A program made the translations under genes and the position numbers. A DNA stretch of 37,141 nt from NCBI GenBank assembly GCA_900128395.1, contig LT649331.1:1-37141 (forward strand), in the 5' to 3' direction. Below are positions 20,079 through 30,336 of the stretch, in pieces; the stretch's first letter is position 1, and every line of letters starts with the position of its first letter. The notes beneath the pieces are model-generated. The model saw nothing but the letters and a program-made list of their open reading frames with translations. It did not search any database and was not told the origin of the DNA. The stretch is from Stramenopiles sp. TOSAG23-2 (lineage: Eukaryota > Sar).

Positions 20079-22199
20079 TTACAATCGATAATCAATTTTC
20101 GTTGCTTGAACTCTAACTTGTTTTTGAACACACATTCCAACATCAACACAAATTTCCTCGTTTGAATAATCATGTAGATATTCCTTTGCTACTTGTGGTA
20201 GATTTTGTTGTATATTTTGTACATATTTTGTATATTTTGCTGGAAATTCTTTCAACATGCTTTTGCATGCTTTGCCCATTTCTGTGTATGTATTTGCAAA
20301 TTGCAATTGTTTGTTGTTTCGATCTTGCTCTCGTATTAAACCGCGTCTTCCCAATCGCTTTAAAGGTTTGCGACAATATGGCATGCCGTCCGGACAATGT
20401 ATGTTTGACATTGCATGGCCAGCGACTGCACCTGCTACACCAGCCGCAGCACTTGCTACTGATCCAGCGGCATTCGCTGCACTAGATAATGCACCACTGA
20501 CACTAGGAAATCCTTTCTCTTCCGAGGTTTCCAAGAAATTGTTCCCTTGTGGCAAATTTTTCATTGTTTTTGTATTATCCATACTATATGCGGTCAATTG
20601 CACGGTATCTTGCAACGGTTTGCCTGTACCAATTTGATCTCGAGGAGCCTTCGAAGTATCTATAAATCTTACATTTTGAATACCCTTGCTAGCAAGAGTT
20701 CTGCGCTCATTCTCCAATAACGTAGTTTCACTTGCTCTCAAGGCACGTTCTCTTGGCTCCATGTTATAATCATTCTTCAAGCGCTGCTCTAAATTTTGCT
20801 TATTTGGGATAAGTGTCTCATAATCTTTAAAATCTTCACTTGCTTCAACTGGATTAGTCACTTTTTCCTTCGTTTCAAGAAACATACCGCTAGAGAAGCC
20901 TGGGCCAGGGAGCGGGGAGTTGATCGGCAATGCGTTCGCAGCATTATTTCCTAAACCACTATTACTAATATCATAGGAAGCTGGCCCTGGGTACGTACCA
21001 TCACCATTGGAACTATATCCTTCATTGCTCCCTGTTAAATCTTTACCTGGAAAACCAATGTCACGCTCTAACCTTTCCATGACATAAACACACATGACAC
21101 ACATTTCATCTGTTGCTGCATTGTTTGGTGGAGTTCCACCTGGTACACTTGGTTTCGTAGGAGGAGGTGGCTTTGGAGTGCCAGGTTTGTCCTCAGGTTT
21201 AGTCCCTGGAGTTTTCTTTTTCTCTGGTGGACAATGTTTTTTTGCCATTTCCTTATCAAGGCCAAATGGTAATTTTTTTGCCATCTTGCATTTTGCTTTT
21301 GTCCACACTTCGTTCAATTTCTTTTTGCCTTCTGCTTTTGCTTTTTCCCAACCTTTATGTGCACCTGCTTTAATTTGATCCCCAATAGACCCTTTACGGC
21401 TTTTCATCGAACGTTTTCCTTCTAAAAATCTGAAATTGCTATCTTTTTTTTTGTTCAACAATTTGAAACTTTTAGGATGATTGCTTTTTTCCGAGAGTTC
21501 AATAAATGAATTTGGATGTGTCACTTTGTTATTATTCTTGTTCGAAACAACAGATTTCGATGCTAATGCCGTACTTAATGTTTTTATTTGGCTAGCAACA
21601 TTTTTTGTAACTTTAAACATATTTAACTTGCCAGCAATATGTTTTGCAGTTTCTGCTGCTTTACTATCACTATTTTCCATTTTAGATTGTTTAATAGCAT
21701 ATTGTACATGTGCTATATTGTTATTAAAATGTTTTGAATTTTTCTTCACTTTATCTTGTTCCATGATTTTCAATTGCTTTTTCAATCTCCAATTTGATAA
21801 AATATCTGATGGTGACATTTTTCCTTCTTGCAAAAGTGATAACGTATCACCTTTTGCAGTACTCCTAGCAACTTGTTTTTTTAGTTGTTTATATGTTGGA
21901 GCTGGAGGGCGTCCTTCAGCCCAATCAATTAATGAACGTACTCTATCCCAGTTATGTTCACGATCATACCAACGATATGCATGACCTGGCATTAAATTTC
22001 TTCGCAATGTTTTTTTTTCGTTAGCAGCAGCATGCACTAAATCATATGTAGTTTTTGCTTGGTGCAGTTTTAATTGTCGAAAAGCAATATTGTTCATTCT
22101 TTTACCAGGTGTTACTGATATTGTTAAACGTATATGAACGTGAATACACATTAATATCGTGAGTAACAATACAACATTATAAATTTTAATACGTAACAT
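20079..22199 (-). CDS. secreted protein with a split saposin-B-like cysteine pattern
   Basis: 706 residues starting at the ATG at 22199, with a hydrophobic signal peptide (~1-28) and no clear membrane anchor. The first 340 residues are Lys-rich and helical, followed by a Pro/Lys-rich linker (KPPPPTKPSVPGGTPP). Residues 364-380 read DEMCVMCVYVMERLERD (C367, C370), like the first helix of a saposin B domain. About 230 mostly low-complexity residues follow, including an Ala/Gly-rich segment (~565-598). Then come C602, C609, C645 and the terminal CVDVGMC (C684, C690), whose C-x5-C spacing matches the closing pair of saposins. I infer a saposin fold interrupted by a long insertion. Saposins bind membrane lipids in lysosomes or after secretion. 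A motif close to F-[IL]-E-[LT]-x-E-K recurs near residues 231, 257, 438 and 555. Single exon; the family is otherwise unrecognised. Confidence 0.6.
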   Translation of the reverse strand: MLRIKIYNVVLLLTILMCIHVHIRLTISVTPGKRMNNIAFRQLKLHQAKTTYDLVHAAANEKKTLRRNLMPGHAYRWYDREHNWDRVRSLIDWAEGRPPAPTYKQLKKQVARSTAKGDTLSLLQEGKMSPSDILSNWRLKKQLKIMEQDKVKKNSKHFNNNIAHVQYAIKQSKMENSDSKAAETAKHIAGKLNMFKVTKNVASQIKTLSTALASKSVVSNKNNNKVTHPNSFIELSEKSNHPKSFKLLNKKKDSNFRFLEGKRSMKSRKGSIGDQIKAGAHKGWEKAKAEGKKKLNEVWTKAKCKMAKKLPFGLDKEMAKKHCPPEKKKTPGTKPEDKPGTPKPPPPTKPSVPGGTPPNNAATDEMCVMCVYVMERLERDIGFPGKDLTGSNEGYSSNGDGTYPGPASYDISNSGLGNNAANALPINSPLPGPGFSSGMFLETKEKVTNPVEASEDFKDYETLIPNKQNLEQRLKNDYNMEPRERALRASETTLLENERRTLASKGIQNVRFIDTSKAPRDQIGTGKPLQDTVQLTAYSMDNTKTMKNLPQGNNFLETSEEKGFPSVSGALSSAANAAGSVASAAAGVAGAVAGHAMSNIHCPDGMPYCRKPLKRLGRRGLIREQDRNNKQLQFANTYTEMGKACKSMLKEFPAKYTKYVQNIQQNLPQVAKEYLHDYSNEEICVDVGMCVQKQVRVQATKIDYRL

Positions 22200-23049
22200 T
22201 TTATTTCTTTTGCTTTTTTATTATTTTTCACAGTTAACAGAAATATCCATGCACATGTATGTACTCTTGATATAATGTAATTATATAACAATCTGTTTGC
22301 TACTTTACAAATACACAACACTTCTGGTATTTATATGATATTGTAGTGTATATATAGTATACCAGTGGTGGTATATATAATGGTAATTTAGAAAATGTCC
22401 CCCTGGTTTTTTGTTTTTTTCTAGCACTTAATAAGGTTCCTCTTTAAATTTTTGCCTTGTTGTTCACAATGCTGTGTGTATGTTCTAAATGTAGTGCTAT
22501 TGACATGCTAATAGCATTGTACAAAGTTTAACATGTTGGATTGCAGAAAATACACCCATATTTTATATCCCTAACAGCCACTATACATATTTTATGTATA
22601 GAAGGAATCTGGAAATTCTCCACACACCTTCATAGACTACACCAAGTATCGTGTTTGACACCATGAATACAGTGGGGGAAACTACATTGAACCTATGAAA
22701 CTGTATTTTTATTAACATTCGGCCTCAGACTACACCAAGTATCGTGTTTGACACCATGAATACAGTGGGGGAAACTACATTGAACCTATGAAACTGTATT
22801 TTTATTAACATTCGGCCTCTTTTCAAATTCTTCATTATTATCGACAATGTATATATTTGAATAGCATATAAATATATATACGAACACGTAAATCTTCTCT
22901 ATTTGGTGTATGTAGTAATTACATATATATATCTAAAAATACACATTTCATATTATGTATATATATATATAATATATGACATATATATACATTATACTTT
23001 TGTTATATCATTGTGAATATATTTCTTGTATCATATTATTGTGTCTTTT
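22200..23049. other. intergenic region containing a tandem duplication
   Basis: It lies upstream of the saposin-like gene and downstream of the symporter gene, both on the minus strand. Apart from the 93-bp duplication there are TA repeats (22920-23000) and an ATACCAGTGGTGGTATATAT inverted motif at 22365-22380. No gene seen. Confidence 0.5.
22634..22819. repeat. perfect 93-bp tandem duplication
   Basis: Copies 22634-22726 and 22727-22819 appear identical, beginning AGACTACACCAAGTATCGTG and ending GGCCTC. The unit is not coding and not simple sequence. Confidence 0.92.
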
Positions 23050-25050
23050 TTATTGGTTGATTGATTCTGTTTGATTTACAATTAAGGGTGAATTCATCAT
23101 ATCACCCTCATTATCATTGTTAGTGGTAGTAGAACTAATGCCATTTACTTCATCTACAATCGTACCATATGTGTTTTCTGGATCACGATTTAATTTATCT
23201 GCATTTGTAACTTTTGAATGTTGTGTCAATGTAAATAACGTTAAATTTCGTAATTTTGAATCAGGTGGTGCATCTGTCATATATGAAACAACAAGTGCAA
23301 TTGTAGCGGTTGGAATTGCAAGAAAAGTAGCAACTACCCAGGCATTCATTCGTGCGTAATATAAAAACCCATTGCAAATGTTTGGCAATTCAGCACCTGA
23401 ATTTATACCAACACATGTAATTTCACCTGCTAATGTATATAATATTAAGAATATAGAGCAAGTGAAACCTACTTTAACACCTCTAGTATTCACTCGTTTG
23501 TTCAACATGCCTATAAGAAACACTGCACTTATTGGTCCCATAAATAATCCACTTGCAATGTTTGAAAAATTTACAATATCAATTTTTACATATGTAGATA
23601 AAACGGCTAAACATGTTATGATAATACCAAATACAAAAGTAATTATCCTTGATTTGTAAACAATTTCCTCTGGTGTTGCAACTACCATAAACACATTTTG
23701 AACGATATCCACGTAAAAACATGCAGCTACTGCATTTAAACCACCGGACAAGACGGATAAGGTACAGCCCAATACTGCTGCGATTACAATTCCTAAAAAT
23801 CCTGAAGGCGAATCTTCCATTAAAAAATAAGGCATGATATTATTCGCAGTGCTTTGGCCTGCAAGTGGCTTCTTATTATGCGAACGATAATATGCATGCA
23901 TGTATAAGCCCATGAAGACAAATACCGAAGACATAATTCCGTTTAGCCAGCCAGATATTATAATACTTTTTTTTGCACTATGAACATCTTTCGTTGACAT
24001 CAATCTTTGTATTGCTATTTGATCCGTCCCACTTTGACCAACTGTATTGAAAAGAATACCAATCATAAAATACCAAAAATTATCCCCACCCCAAGTTTGA
24101 ATCGACAGATATTCCTTTAATTCAAACTTTAAATCTTCTTGTTGTAAACCATCTTTTGAACCAGCCATTGCTAATATAAGCGTCAAGATAGCACCACCAA
24201 TAAGTGCAAGCGATTGCATGAAGTCAGTCACAATTACCGTTTTCATACCACCTTTCATTGTGAAAAAAGTAGCAAACAAACCACAAATTAACGCCGTAAT
24301 CCATCCTTCTACACCAGTAGTTGCCTTAAATAAAATAGCTGGCGCTTGAATGACAACTGTCATGTATGCAATGATGCGGAAGCAAAATAGACATGCAACC
24401 ACAGTCCGAACTGTACGATCAAAACGCCTTTCCAAATATGTATATGGTGTACTAAGTCTCAATTTTGAATAAAAAGGTATAATTAAATATGCAATTATAT
24501 AAGAAGCAATTACTTGTCCTGAAAAAATAGGAAGTACTACACCAAATCCATTTTCATATCCATACGCAGGCACTCCTAAAAACGATACGCCACTTGTTAA
24601 ACCAGACAAAAGTGAAATTGCAACTATTAATTTGTTTGCCCCTCTACCAGCTAGAAAATAATTATCGGCAGCATCAGTTTTTACTGAAGAAAGAGATTTC
24701 TTATTATTATTATTATTATTATTAGATGTCGAAGTTGGAGGATCAATATCAATTCTATCAGACAGCACGACGTCTCTCTTATTGTTATTATTATTGCCAT
24801 CTTTTGTTAATAATGAAGTTGAAGATGATGCATCATCGTCTTCATCATCACTACCTTTTGTTAATTTTTTGTTGCTATTGCGTTTGTCGTTGGCATCATT
24901 GTCATTACTATCACTAAAAGCAGAACGATAACTAATATAAAATGTAAGTGCTAAATATGACAAACATAATATATAATCCAATGTATTAAATCCTTTACCA
25001 AGAACATTTGAAGATGCTGATGGAGTAGGTGCTGTCTCCTCCATATTCAT
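23050..25050 (-). CDS. SLC5-type sodium/solute symporter
   Basis: 666 residues starting at the ATG at 25050. The hydrophobic profile gives about 13 membrane helices. Family landmarks are YFLAGRGANK (~131-140), SGLTSGVSFLGVPAYGYENG, TYLERRFDRTVR, TMKGGMKTVIVTDFMQ, SGTDQIAIQRLMS and SGGLNAVAACFYVDIV. These match the sodium:solute symporter superfamily, closest in feel to the monocarboxylate/anion transporters SLC5A8/A12, though substrate cannot be read from sequence. It should use the sodium gradient to import a small solute across the plasma or an endomembrane. Unusually, ~80 residues of Asp/Ser/Asn-rich sequence (~47-128) lie between the first helix and the YFLAGR segment. The C-terminal tail is hydrophilic. 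Single exon; divergent from the MATH-BTB gene. Confidence 0.92.
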   Translation of the reverse strand: MNMEETAPTPSASSNVLGKGFNTLDYILCLSYLALTFYISYRSAFSDSNDNDANDKRNSNKKLTKGSDDEDDDASSSTSLLTKDGNNNNNKRDVVLSDRIDIDPPTSTSNNNNNNNKKSLSSVKTDAADNYFLAGRGANKLIVAISLLSGLTSGVSFLGVPAYGYENGFGVVLPIFSGQVIASYIIAYLIIPFYSKLRLSTPYTYLERRFDRTVRTVVACLFCFRIIAYMTVVIQAPAILFKATTGVEGWITALICGLFATFFTMKGGMKTVIVTDFMQSLALIGGAILTLILAMAGSKDGLQQEDLKFELKEYLSIQTWGGDNFWYFMIGILFNTVGQSGTDQIAIQRLMSTKDVHSAKKSIIISGWLNGIMSSVFVFMGLYMHAYYRSHNKKPLAGQSTANNIMPYFLMEDSPSGFLGIVIAAVLGCTLSVLSGGLNAVAACFYVDIVQNVFMVVATPEEIVYKSRIITFVFGIIITCLAVLSTYVKIDIVNFSNIASGLFMGPISAVFLIGMLNKRVNTRGVKVGFTCSIFLILYTLAGEITCVGINSGAELPNICNGFLYYARMNAWVVATFLAIPTATIALVVSYMTDAPPDSKLRNLTLFTLTQHSKVTNADKLNRDPENTYGTIVDEVNGISSTTTNNDNEGDMMNSPLIVNQTESINQ

Positions 25051-25710
25051 AATGATGATTTATATATATATATATATATTTATTACAGGTATATTTGTTA
25101 TGCTTGATTGATTGATCTATACAATATCTCTTGGAAAAAAGAACTAATTGATTAATACTTCAAGAATAATAATAAAAAAATAAATGCCGGAAGAAGGAAT
25201 TAATTCAATTAAGGAAGAAAGTATTAAAAGAAGAATGATGCACTCTAAAATCTACCAACAACAACAGACCTGCTGTGTGTGGCAGAGGAGTATCAATTAA
25301 TAGATCTACCATAACCAGTGATACTGTGATACTAATATGCTGGTATGCTTGGTAATAATTCCAGTAGTATACCAGTACCAGTCTACCTCGGAGAATTATA
25401 CACTACGATTGCGATTGGCACATGCATTTTTTCCTCTCTGATTTTTTACTTAAAAACCATGTGCATATTATCTTTATACTTTTTTTACGTATGCCAGTAT
25501 GCCAGTACCTGGTATGGTGTAATCTGGTATTATTAATAGTAACAGGGAGAATAATAATAATAATACATCATAAATACATATATATAAATTTAGACCATTA
25601 AAATATTATATACTAAATATTAATACGTAACTATATATAGTCTATCATAAGTAAAACAAGTGTAGAAAACAGAAAATAGTTAAAGATATATAGATTTTTA
25701 CAACATAACG
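25051..25710. promoter_or_regulatory. divergent promoter region rich in CCAGTA/TACCTGG elements
   Basis: It separates the symporter (-) and MATH-BTB (+) starts. CCAGT cores or variants cluster at 25314-25380 and 25493-25530. They include CCAGTAGTATACCAGTACCA and GCCAGTATGCCAGTACCTGG, partly mirrored by TGCTGGTATGCTTGGTAAT at 25338-25356. TACCTGG also occurs upstream of other genes here. That this is regulatory is inference. Confidence 0.35.
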
Positions 25711-27648
25711 ATGTCATCGACTAGAAATAAAAGAAAGGCAACGTCGTCGCCGACAAATGGTGCTGGAAATCAACACCAACGGCATAATAATAACAATAAC
25801 AATAATAATACTAGAAATGATAGTAGAAGTAATATGAATCAAGATGTAAATAATAATAATACTACTTCTTCTTTTTCTTCCTCCTCTACTACATCTTCTT
25901 ATCATAATAGTAATGATAATAACAAGAAGACAAAGAATGATAATAACAGCAGCAGTAGTGGTGCGACAAACAATAGCAACGTTCGAAGTGGTTGGTTAAA
26001 TGGATGGTCGCAAAGAAATGTTGATAATGCTAATGGACGTATGCCACCATCATCATCATTAACAAATACTACTGGTATGACTACAAATGCATCATCTACT
26101 ACTAGCACTACAATACTAGATAGTAATAATAATAATAATAATAATAGCAATAATACAGCGACGGATAGTAGTTTAACAGCCCATTTTATTAGGCCTGGTA
26201 CAAGGACGCAGCGTAGATCTAATATAACTACACAAAGATCCACTGCCAGTAATAGCATGAACATTAACAATAACAACAATAATATTATGAACAACAATCA
26301 TGGTGGTTCTTTAAGTATATCATCTCCAACAACAACAGCAGCAGTAGCTATTACAACACGATCAAAAAAATCATTAAAAAAGGGTCCAATACAACCTGCT
26401 GACTACAATTACAACGATAGCCATGAGTTACGCACGGAAACTGTTACGGATACGCACCATGTACATAAAGTATGGACAATTAAAAATTGGAGTGGGATCC
26501 CTCAAAATGAAGGTTACATATTGTATGATCAAGAATTTAGTTTTGTAAATCATCGATGGCGTTTACGTTTATATCCTGGTGGTGTAACAGAACAAGTAAA
26601 AGGGTATATGTCCTTTTACTTAGATTGCCGAGATGCAACGGATGAACATCCAGCGCATGAACGCCATACCTTTCGTGTGGTAAATCAATTAAATCCAAGT
26701 AAACATTGGGAACAACACTCATTGCCATATAAAGAACATCGTGATCCAGATGGTTGGGGTTGGGGTAAATTTTTAAGCCATGAATATTTAAAAGAAGAAT
26801 CGCAAGGTTATCGTATTAACGATACAATTATTTTTGAATTAGAATTATATGTGTATGGAGAGAAAAAAAACATTGTGACAAGGGAATTAGGTCGCAGGGA
26901 AGTGCCAAAGACACTAGTCGTAGATGTACCAAGTTCAACGTTAAGTGTGGATATGAATCGTTTGTTTAATGATGAAAAATTTTCGGATATAATGTTTTCA
27001 GTCGGTGATATAGAATTCCCAGCACATAAATGTATCTTATCCGTTCGATCGCCAATGTTATATGCCATGTTTAGTACTAGTGGAATGAGAGAGACACGCG
27101 CGGAAAAGGTGGTTGTGGAAGATATTGAAGCAGATATTTTTAGGGAAATATTGCGATTCATCTATACCGGTGAATGTAGTTTAGATGTATTAGACAATAT
27201 GCCGATACAATTACTTGCAGCTGCTGATAAATATCAAATAATACGTTTAAAATGTATGTGTGAAAATCGTTTATTTGAACGAATGACTGTTACGGATTGT
27301 GCTGATGTATTGGTAGCAGCAGATATGCATAATGCCGATGCATTGTATCAACGTTGTTTGTCATTTATGACAGAATCGGCGGAAAAAGTGAAGGAAGTAA
27401 TGGAAACAGAAGCATTTAAATATTTAACAGAAACACGTCCAAAACTAATGATCGCAATTATGCATGCTATGTCAGAGGAAGATATTGTCATGACCCCATC
27501 AAAAAAACGTTTATTAAATTTAGAACAACAACATTTAAATAAATTAAACCAACAATCATCATCATCACTTTCTAACAATGATAATCAGAATGGTAGTGCT
27601 GGTGGTGTGAATAATATTGGTGGTAATAAACGACAACGGATTCGATAA
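25711..27648 (+). CDS. MATH-BTB protein, SPOP/BPM-type cullin-3 adaptor
   Basis: 645 residues starting at the ATG at 25711. Residues 1-~235 are Asn/Ser/Thr-rich low complexity with a mix of AAT and AAC codons. A MATH (TRAF-like) domain spans ~248-388 (HKVWTIKNWSG, FSFVNHRWRLRLYPGG, GWGWGKFLSHEYL). The BTB domain spans ~412-520 (LFNDEKFSDIMFSV, EFPAHKCILSVRSPMLYAMF, EILRFIYTGE, LLAAADKYQIIRLK). A short helical BACK-like region follows to ~590, then a Gln/Ser/Asn-rich tail ending in a basic KRQRIR that may act as a nuclear signal. In SPOP and plant BPM proteins the MATH domain binds substrates and BTB binds cullin-3, giving ubiquitin ligation. Single exon. Confidence 0.95.
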   Translation: MSSTRNKRKATSSPTNGAGNQHQRHNNNNNNNNTRNDSRSNMNQDVNNNNTTSSFSSSSTTSSYHNSNDNNKKTKNDNNSSSSGATNNSNVRSGWLNGWSQRNVDNANGRMPPSSSLTNTTGMTTNASSTTSTTILDSNNNNNNNSNNTATDSSLTAHFIRPGTRTQRRSNITTQRSTASNSMNINNNNNNIMNNNHGGSLSISSPTTTAAVAITTRSKKSLKKGPIQPADYNYNDSHELRTETVTDTHHVHKVWTIKNWSGIPQNEGYILYDQEFSFVNHRWRLRLYPGGVTEQVKGYMSFYLDCRDATDEHPAHERHTFRVVNQLNPSKHWEQHSLPYKEHRDPDGWGWGKFLSHEYLKEESQGYRINDTIIFELELYVYGEKKNIVTRELGRREVPKTLVVDVPSSTLSVDMNRLFNDEKFSDIMFSVGDIEFPAHKCILSVRSPMLYAMFSTSGMRETRAEKVVVEDIEADIFREILRFIYTGECSLDVLDNMPIQLLAAADKYQIIRLKCMCENRLFERMTVTDCADVLVAADMHNADALYQRCLSFMTESAEKVKEVMETEAFKYLTETRPKLMIAIMHAMSEEDIVMTPSKKRLLNLEQQHLNKLNQQSSSSLSNNDNQNGSAGGVNNIGGNKRQRIR

Positions 27649-28226
27649 AAATTCAGAGATAGATTCACACACAGAGAGGAGAGACAGAGAGAGAGAGCAT
27701 ATGTAAAAAATTAAAAAAATATATAAAAATATTAACACACATACCTTTCTTTCAATTTTATAAAGTTTTTTCTATACTCTCTCGCTTATTTTAGCCAGCC
27801 GCCTTAAAATAAGGCCAACGAGCCGGATTAAGGGTCCTGTTGCCCTCAGCTAAAATTTTTTACGTGAGCCATGACTAGAATACTACAGTAACATTAAAAC
27901 ACAGTTAATGCAGAGAGAAGGTTAATGCGCCATCAGGCCATCAGGTTATTAGCTAAAATTAAGGTGAGCATGCCCATCACGAGCGTTACATTTTGACTAA
28001 TAGAAATATACAATAGATAAATAGATAGATTTATAGATTATTCCATGTACAAGAGGGGATTATTTTTAACACTATTATTACTAACTTAATATTCAAATAA
28101 ATATTGTCAATTCGATACAAGATTTTCACAATACGCGTGTGCCTTGTCTTTAATTCAATTTTATATAAATAAAGCTTCTGCTTTTGTTTTTTTGTTTTTT
28201 TTTTTCTTTTTCATTTTGAAGAAGGT
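27649..28226. other. intergenic region with a structured element
   Basis: Just after the MATH-BTB stop there is a GA-rich GAGAGA tract (27672-27697). The stretch 27780-27990 is less AT-rich and holds the fold described separately. It also has a repeated AGCTAAAATT (27848 and ~27952). A T/G-rich tract lies immediately upstream of the next gene (28180-28225). No coding gene seen. Confidence 0.5.
27788..27856. ncRNA. candidate structured RNA: closed stem with two internal hairpins
   Basis: ATTTTAGC (27788-27795) pairs fully with GCTAAAAT (27849-27856). Inside are GCCTTA-AAA-TAAGGC (27801-27815, 6-bp stem, 3-nt loop) and AGGGT/GCCCT (27831-27846). A run of six T (27856-27861) follows on the plus strand, as at Pol III terminators. 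It is not a tRNA (no T-loop consensus). A DNA palindrome or MITE remnant is an equal alternative. Confidence 0.3.
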
Positions 28227-30336
28227 ATGAAATCTAAAATTAAAACGAGTAAAAATCGTATTAAAACAAGTAAAGGAATAGGAACTAATATGGCATATGA
28301 ATTATCCAAAGCAAGTGAAGAATACGATGAAAAAAGTCCAAATAATAATAAAAATGTGTCTAGTTTCTTACATATGATTCAATCCAATGATAAAGTCTTA
28401 CAGCATAAAAAAAATGATTTAGTCGATTTGCAGAAAAAAAATCAAAACTTAAAACAAGCACTTAAAACAATTCCAGCAGCTAGTAGTAATAATAACAACA
28501 ATGTAGCTTTTCCTGAAACCAAAGTTGATGGCATGAATGACAAAAGCGACGGTAGGAAAGTTGGACAACGGAAAACGATGCGCTCCCCATCTACTGCAAC
28601 GCCTGCTGATTTAATTGGACGTTTACAAGATCAAGGTGATATGTTTGCACGTAAAATTGAAGTTGAAAAACGTAAAATTGATGATTTGCAAAGTAAAATT
28701 AGTACACTACTAGCTAAATCAGCCGATCAACGAAAGAAAATGGGTGGCATTAATGCTGCTAGAGAAAATCAAATGGCTGTGAATAAGCGTTTAAAAGTTT
28801 TGGAAAATCGTCTGGATCAGGCTATGATTAAATATAACGAATCTTTGAGTAAGAATAAACATTTACGTGAGGAGATTAATGAAAGTCGTCGGCAACGTTT
28901 AGTTTACGATAGCGTGTATAAAAAATTGGAAGAGGAACTGGCAACTAAAAAACATCGCATGGCGAAGATTATTGCAGAATCGAATCGTGCGTATGAGGTT
29001 AGAGACAAATTATTGTTACAATTAAATGACTTGAAAGAAAAAGTCGATGAGGAGCAAACAATGTTTGAAACTGAATGGGCTAAATTAGGTAACGCTATTA
29101 GTGTAGAAACAGGTGGTCGAGATGCTCGAAAACGAGAATTGGAACGAAGAGATGCGGAGGAAGAACAAGAAAAATTACGAAAAAAAGCAGTTGGGGAAGA
29201 GCAACGGTTAAAAAGTAAAGTTTTATCTGGCGCATGGAAAATCGCGAAAGAAAAGGCTCATTTAGCATTGAGGTAAGTTGTTATACATTCATATCATTCT
29301 TTAATATGTTACTAGCTAGATGAATATAAATATATATATATATGTGTGTATATTATAGCACATGCATACATAGTCTTCTACTACCATTTTATATTATATG
29401 TTGCTCGTACATTGCTAACTCTTTGTATTCTATATACGTATATATAATGTATATATATATTGTTAATTTTGTATATTTTTTACATTTAACAGTCAAGAGC
29501 GTATTACTGCATATGAAGATGCGTTTGCAAAAATTCTTGCTACAACGGGTATATCTGATATTAATGTATTGGTTGATAAATTTATAGCCGCAGAGGAAAA
29601 AAATTTTAGTATGTTTAATTATGTAAATCATTTAAATGAAGAAATTGAAAAATTGGATATTTCAATTGCAGAAGTGAAAGGTGAAATTGATAAATACCGT
29701 GGTCAAGATAATGAAAGTGATAATCAACGTAAAAAAATACTCCGTGAATTGGAAGGCCGTCTTGCAAGGACAGAGAACAGAGTCAAAGATTATGATAATC
29801 GTCATAGAGATGCTGTTGAAGTATTGACGGAGATTAAAGAAGAGGTATTAAATGTATATGAAGCTATTGGTTGTAAAAGCATATCGAACTTAGCGACTAT
29901 TAATGGTCCAAATGGTATTACAGACTCGAATTTAATGCAATATTTAGGTGTTATAGAACAACGTACGAATGAAATATTACAAATGTATTATGCCACTGTA
30001 CAAAATCAGCAAGGCAGTATTAATAGTCTTCCTGGTAAAGATGAAAATAGCGGTCAAAAATTGAGCGATCCATTAGGAATGCAAACAAGACCTGGTGTCA
30101 GCGAAGTTTTACCAATGGGAGAAGGACCTACTGTGCCTAGTGGTACTGTGGAATTAAAAATCGATCCTCCCCGTTTTGAAGATCATGGGCCATTGCCAGA
30201 TGAACAAATGGACGATGAAAGGCCATTGACTCGTGCAGAATTAATGAAAGTTGCTGGTAAATATGCTAAAAAAGCTCAAGAGAAAAATGCAAAATTGAAA
30301 GGTTTAGAGTTAGGATTAGAACATTTTGAAGCATAA
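28227..30336 (+). CDS. ODAD1-like: outer dynein arm docking complex coiled-coil protein (ODA1/DC2, CCDC63/CCDC114 type)
   Basis: Two exons, 28227-29272 and 29493-30336, split a Ser codon and give 629 residues. Start is the ATG at 28227, which opens a Lys/Thr-rich N-terminus. From ~60 onward it is nearly continuous coiled coil. Just after the splice the protein has ERITAYEDAFAKILATTGIS, then DINVLVDKFIAAEEKNFSMF and NYVNHLNEEIEKLD. This segment is diagnostic of the CCDC63/CCDC114 family and Chlamydomonas ODA1 (552 residues), which anchor outer dynein arms on doublet microtubules. The tail is Pro-rich and hydrophilic with ALTRAEL-like basic helices near the end. Without splicing the frame would stop at 29276, losing the diagnostic segment. 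Confidence 0.9.
29273..29492 (+). other. intron in the ODA docking protein gene (220 bp)
   Basis: Donor GTAAGT follows TTGAG, and the acceptor AACAG precedes TCAAGAG. It joins AG|T to a Ser codon in phase 2 and restores the conserved CCDC63/CCDC114 segment. The interior is TA-rich, with TATATATA tracts. Confidence 0.92.

Noticed and set aside
20162-22000. Several plus-strand open frames opposite the saposin-like gene
   Set aside because: They are antisense shadows of a long coding frame. The minus strand has the signal peptide and ordered cysteines.
27788-27856. tRNA-like cloverleaf
   Set aside because: There is no GGTTCRA T-loop or D-arm consensus, and only two internal hairpins are present. 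A tRNA call is not supported.
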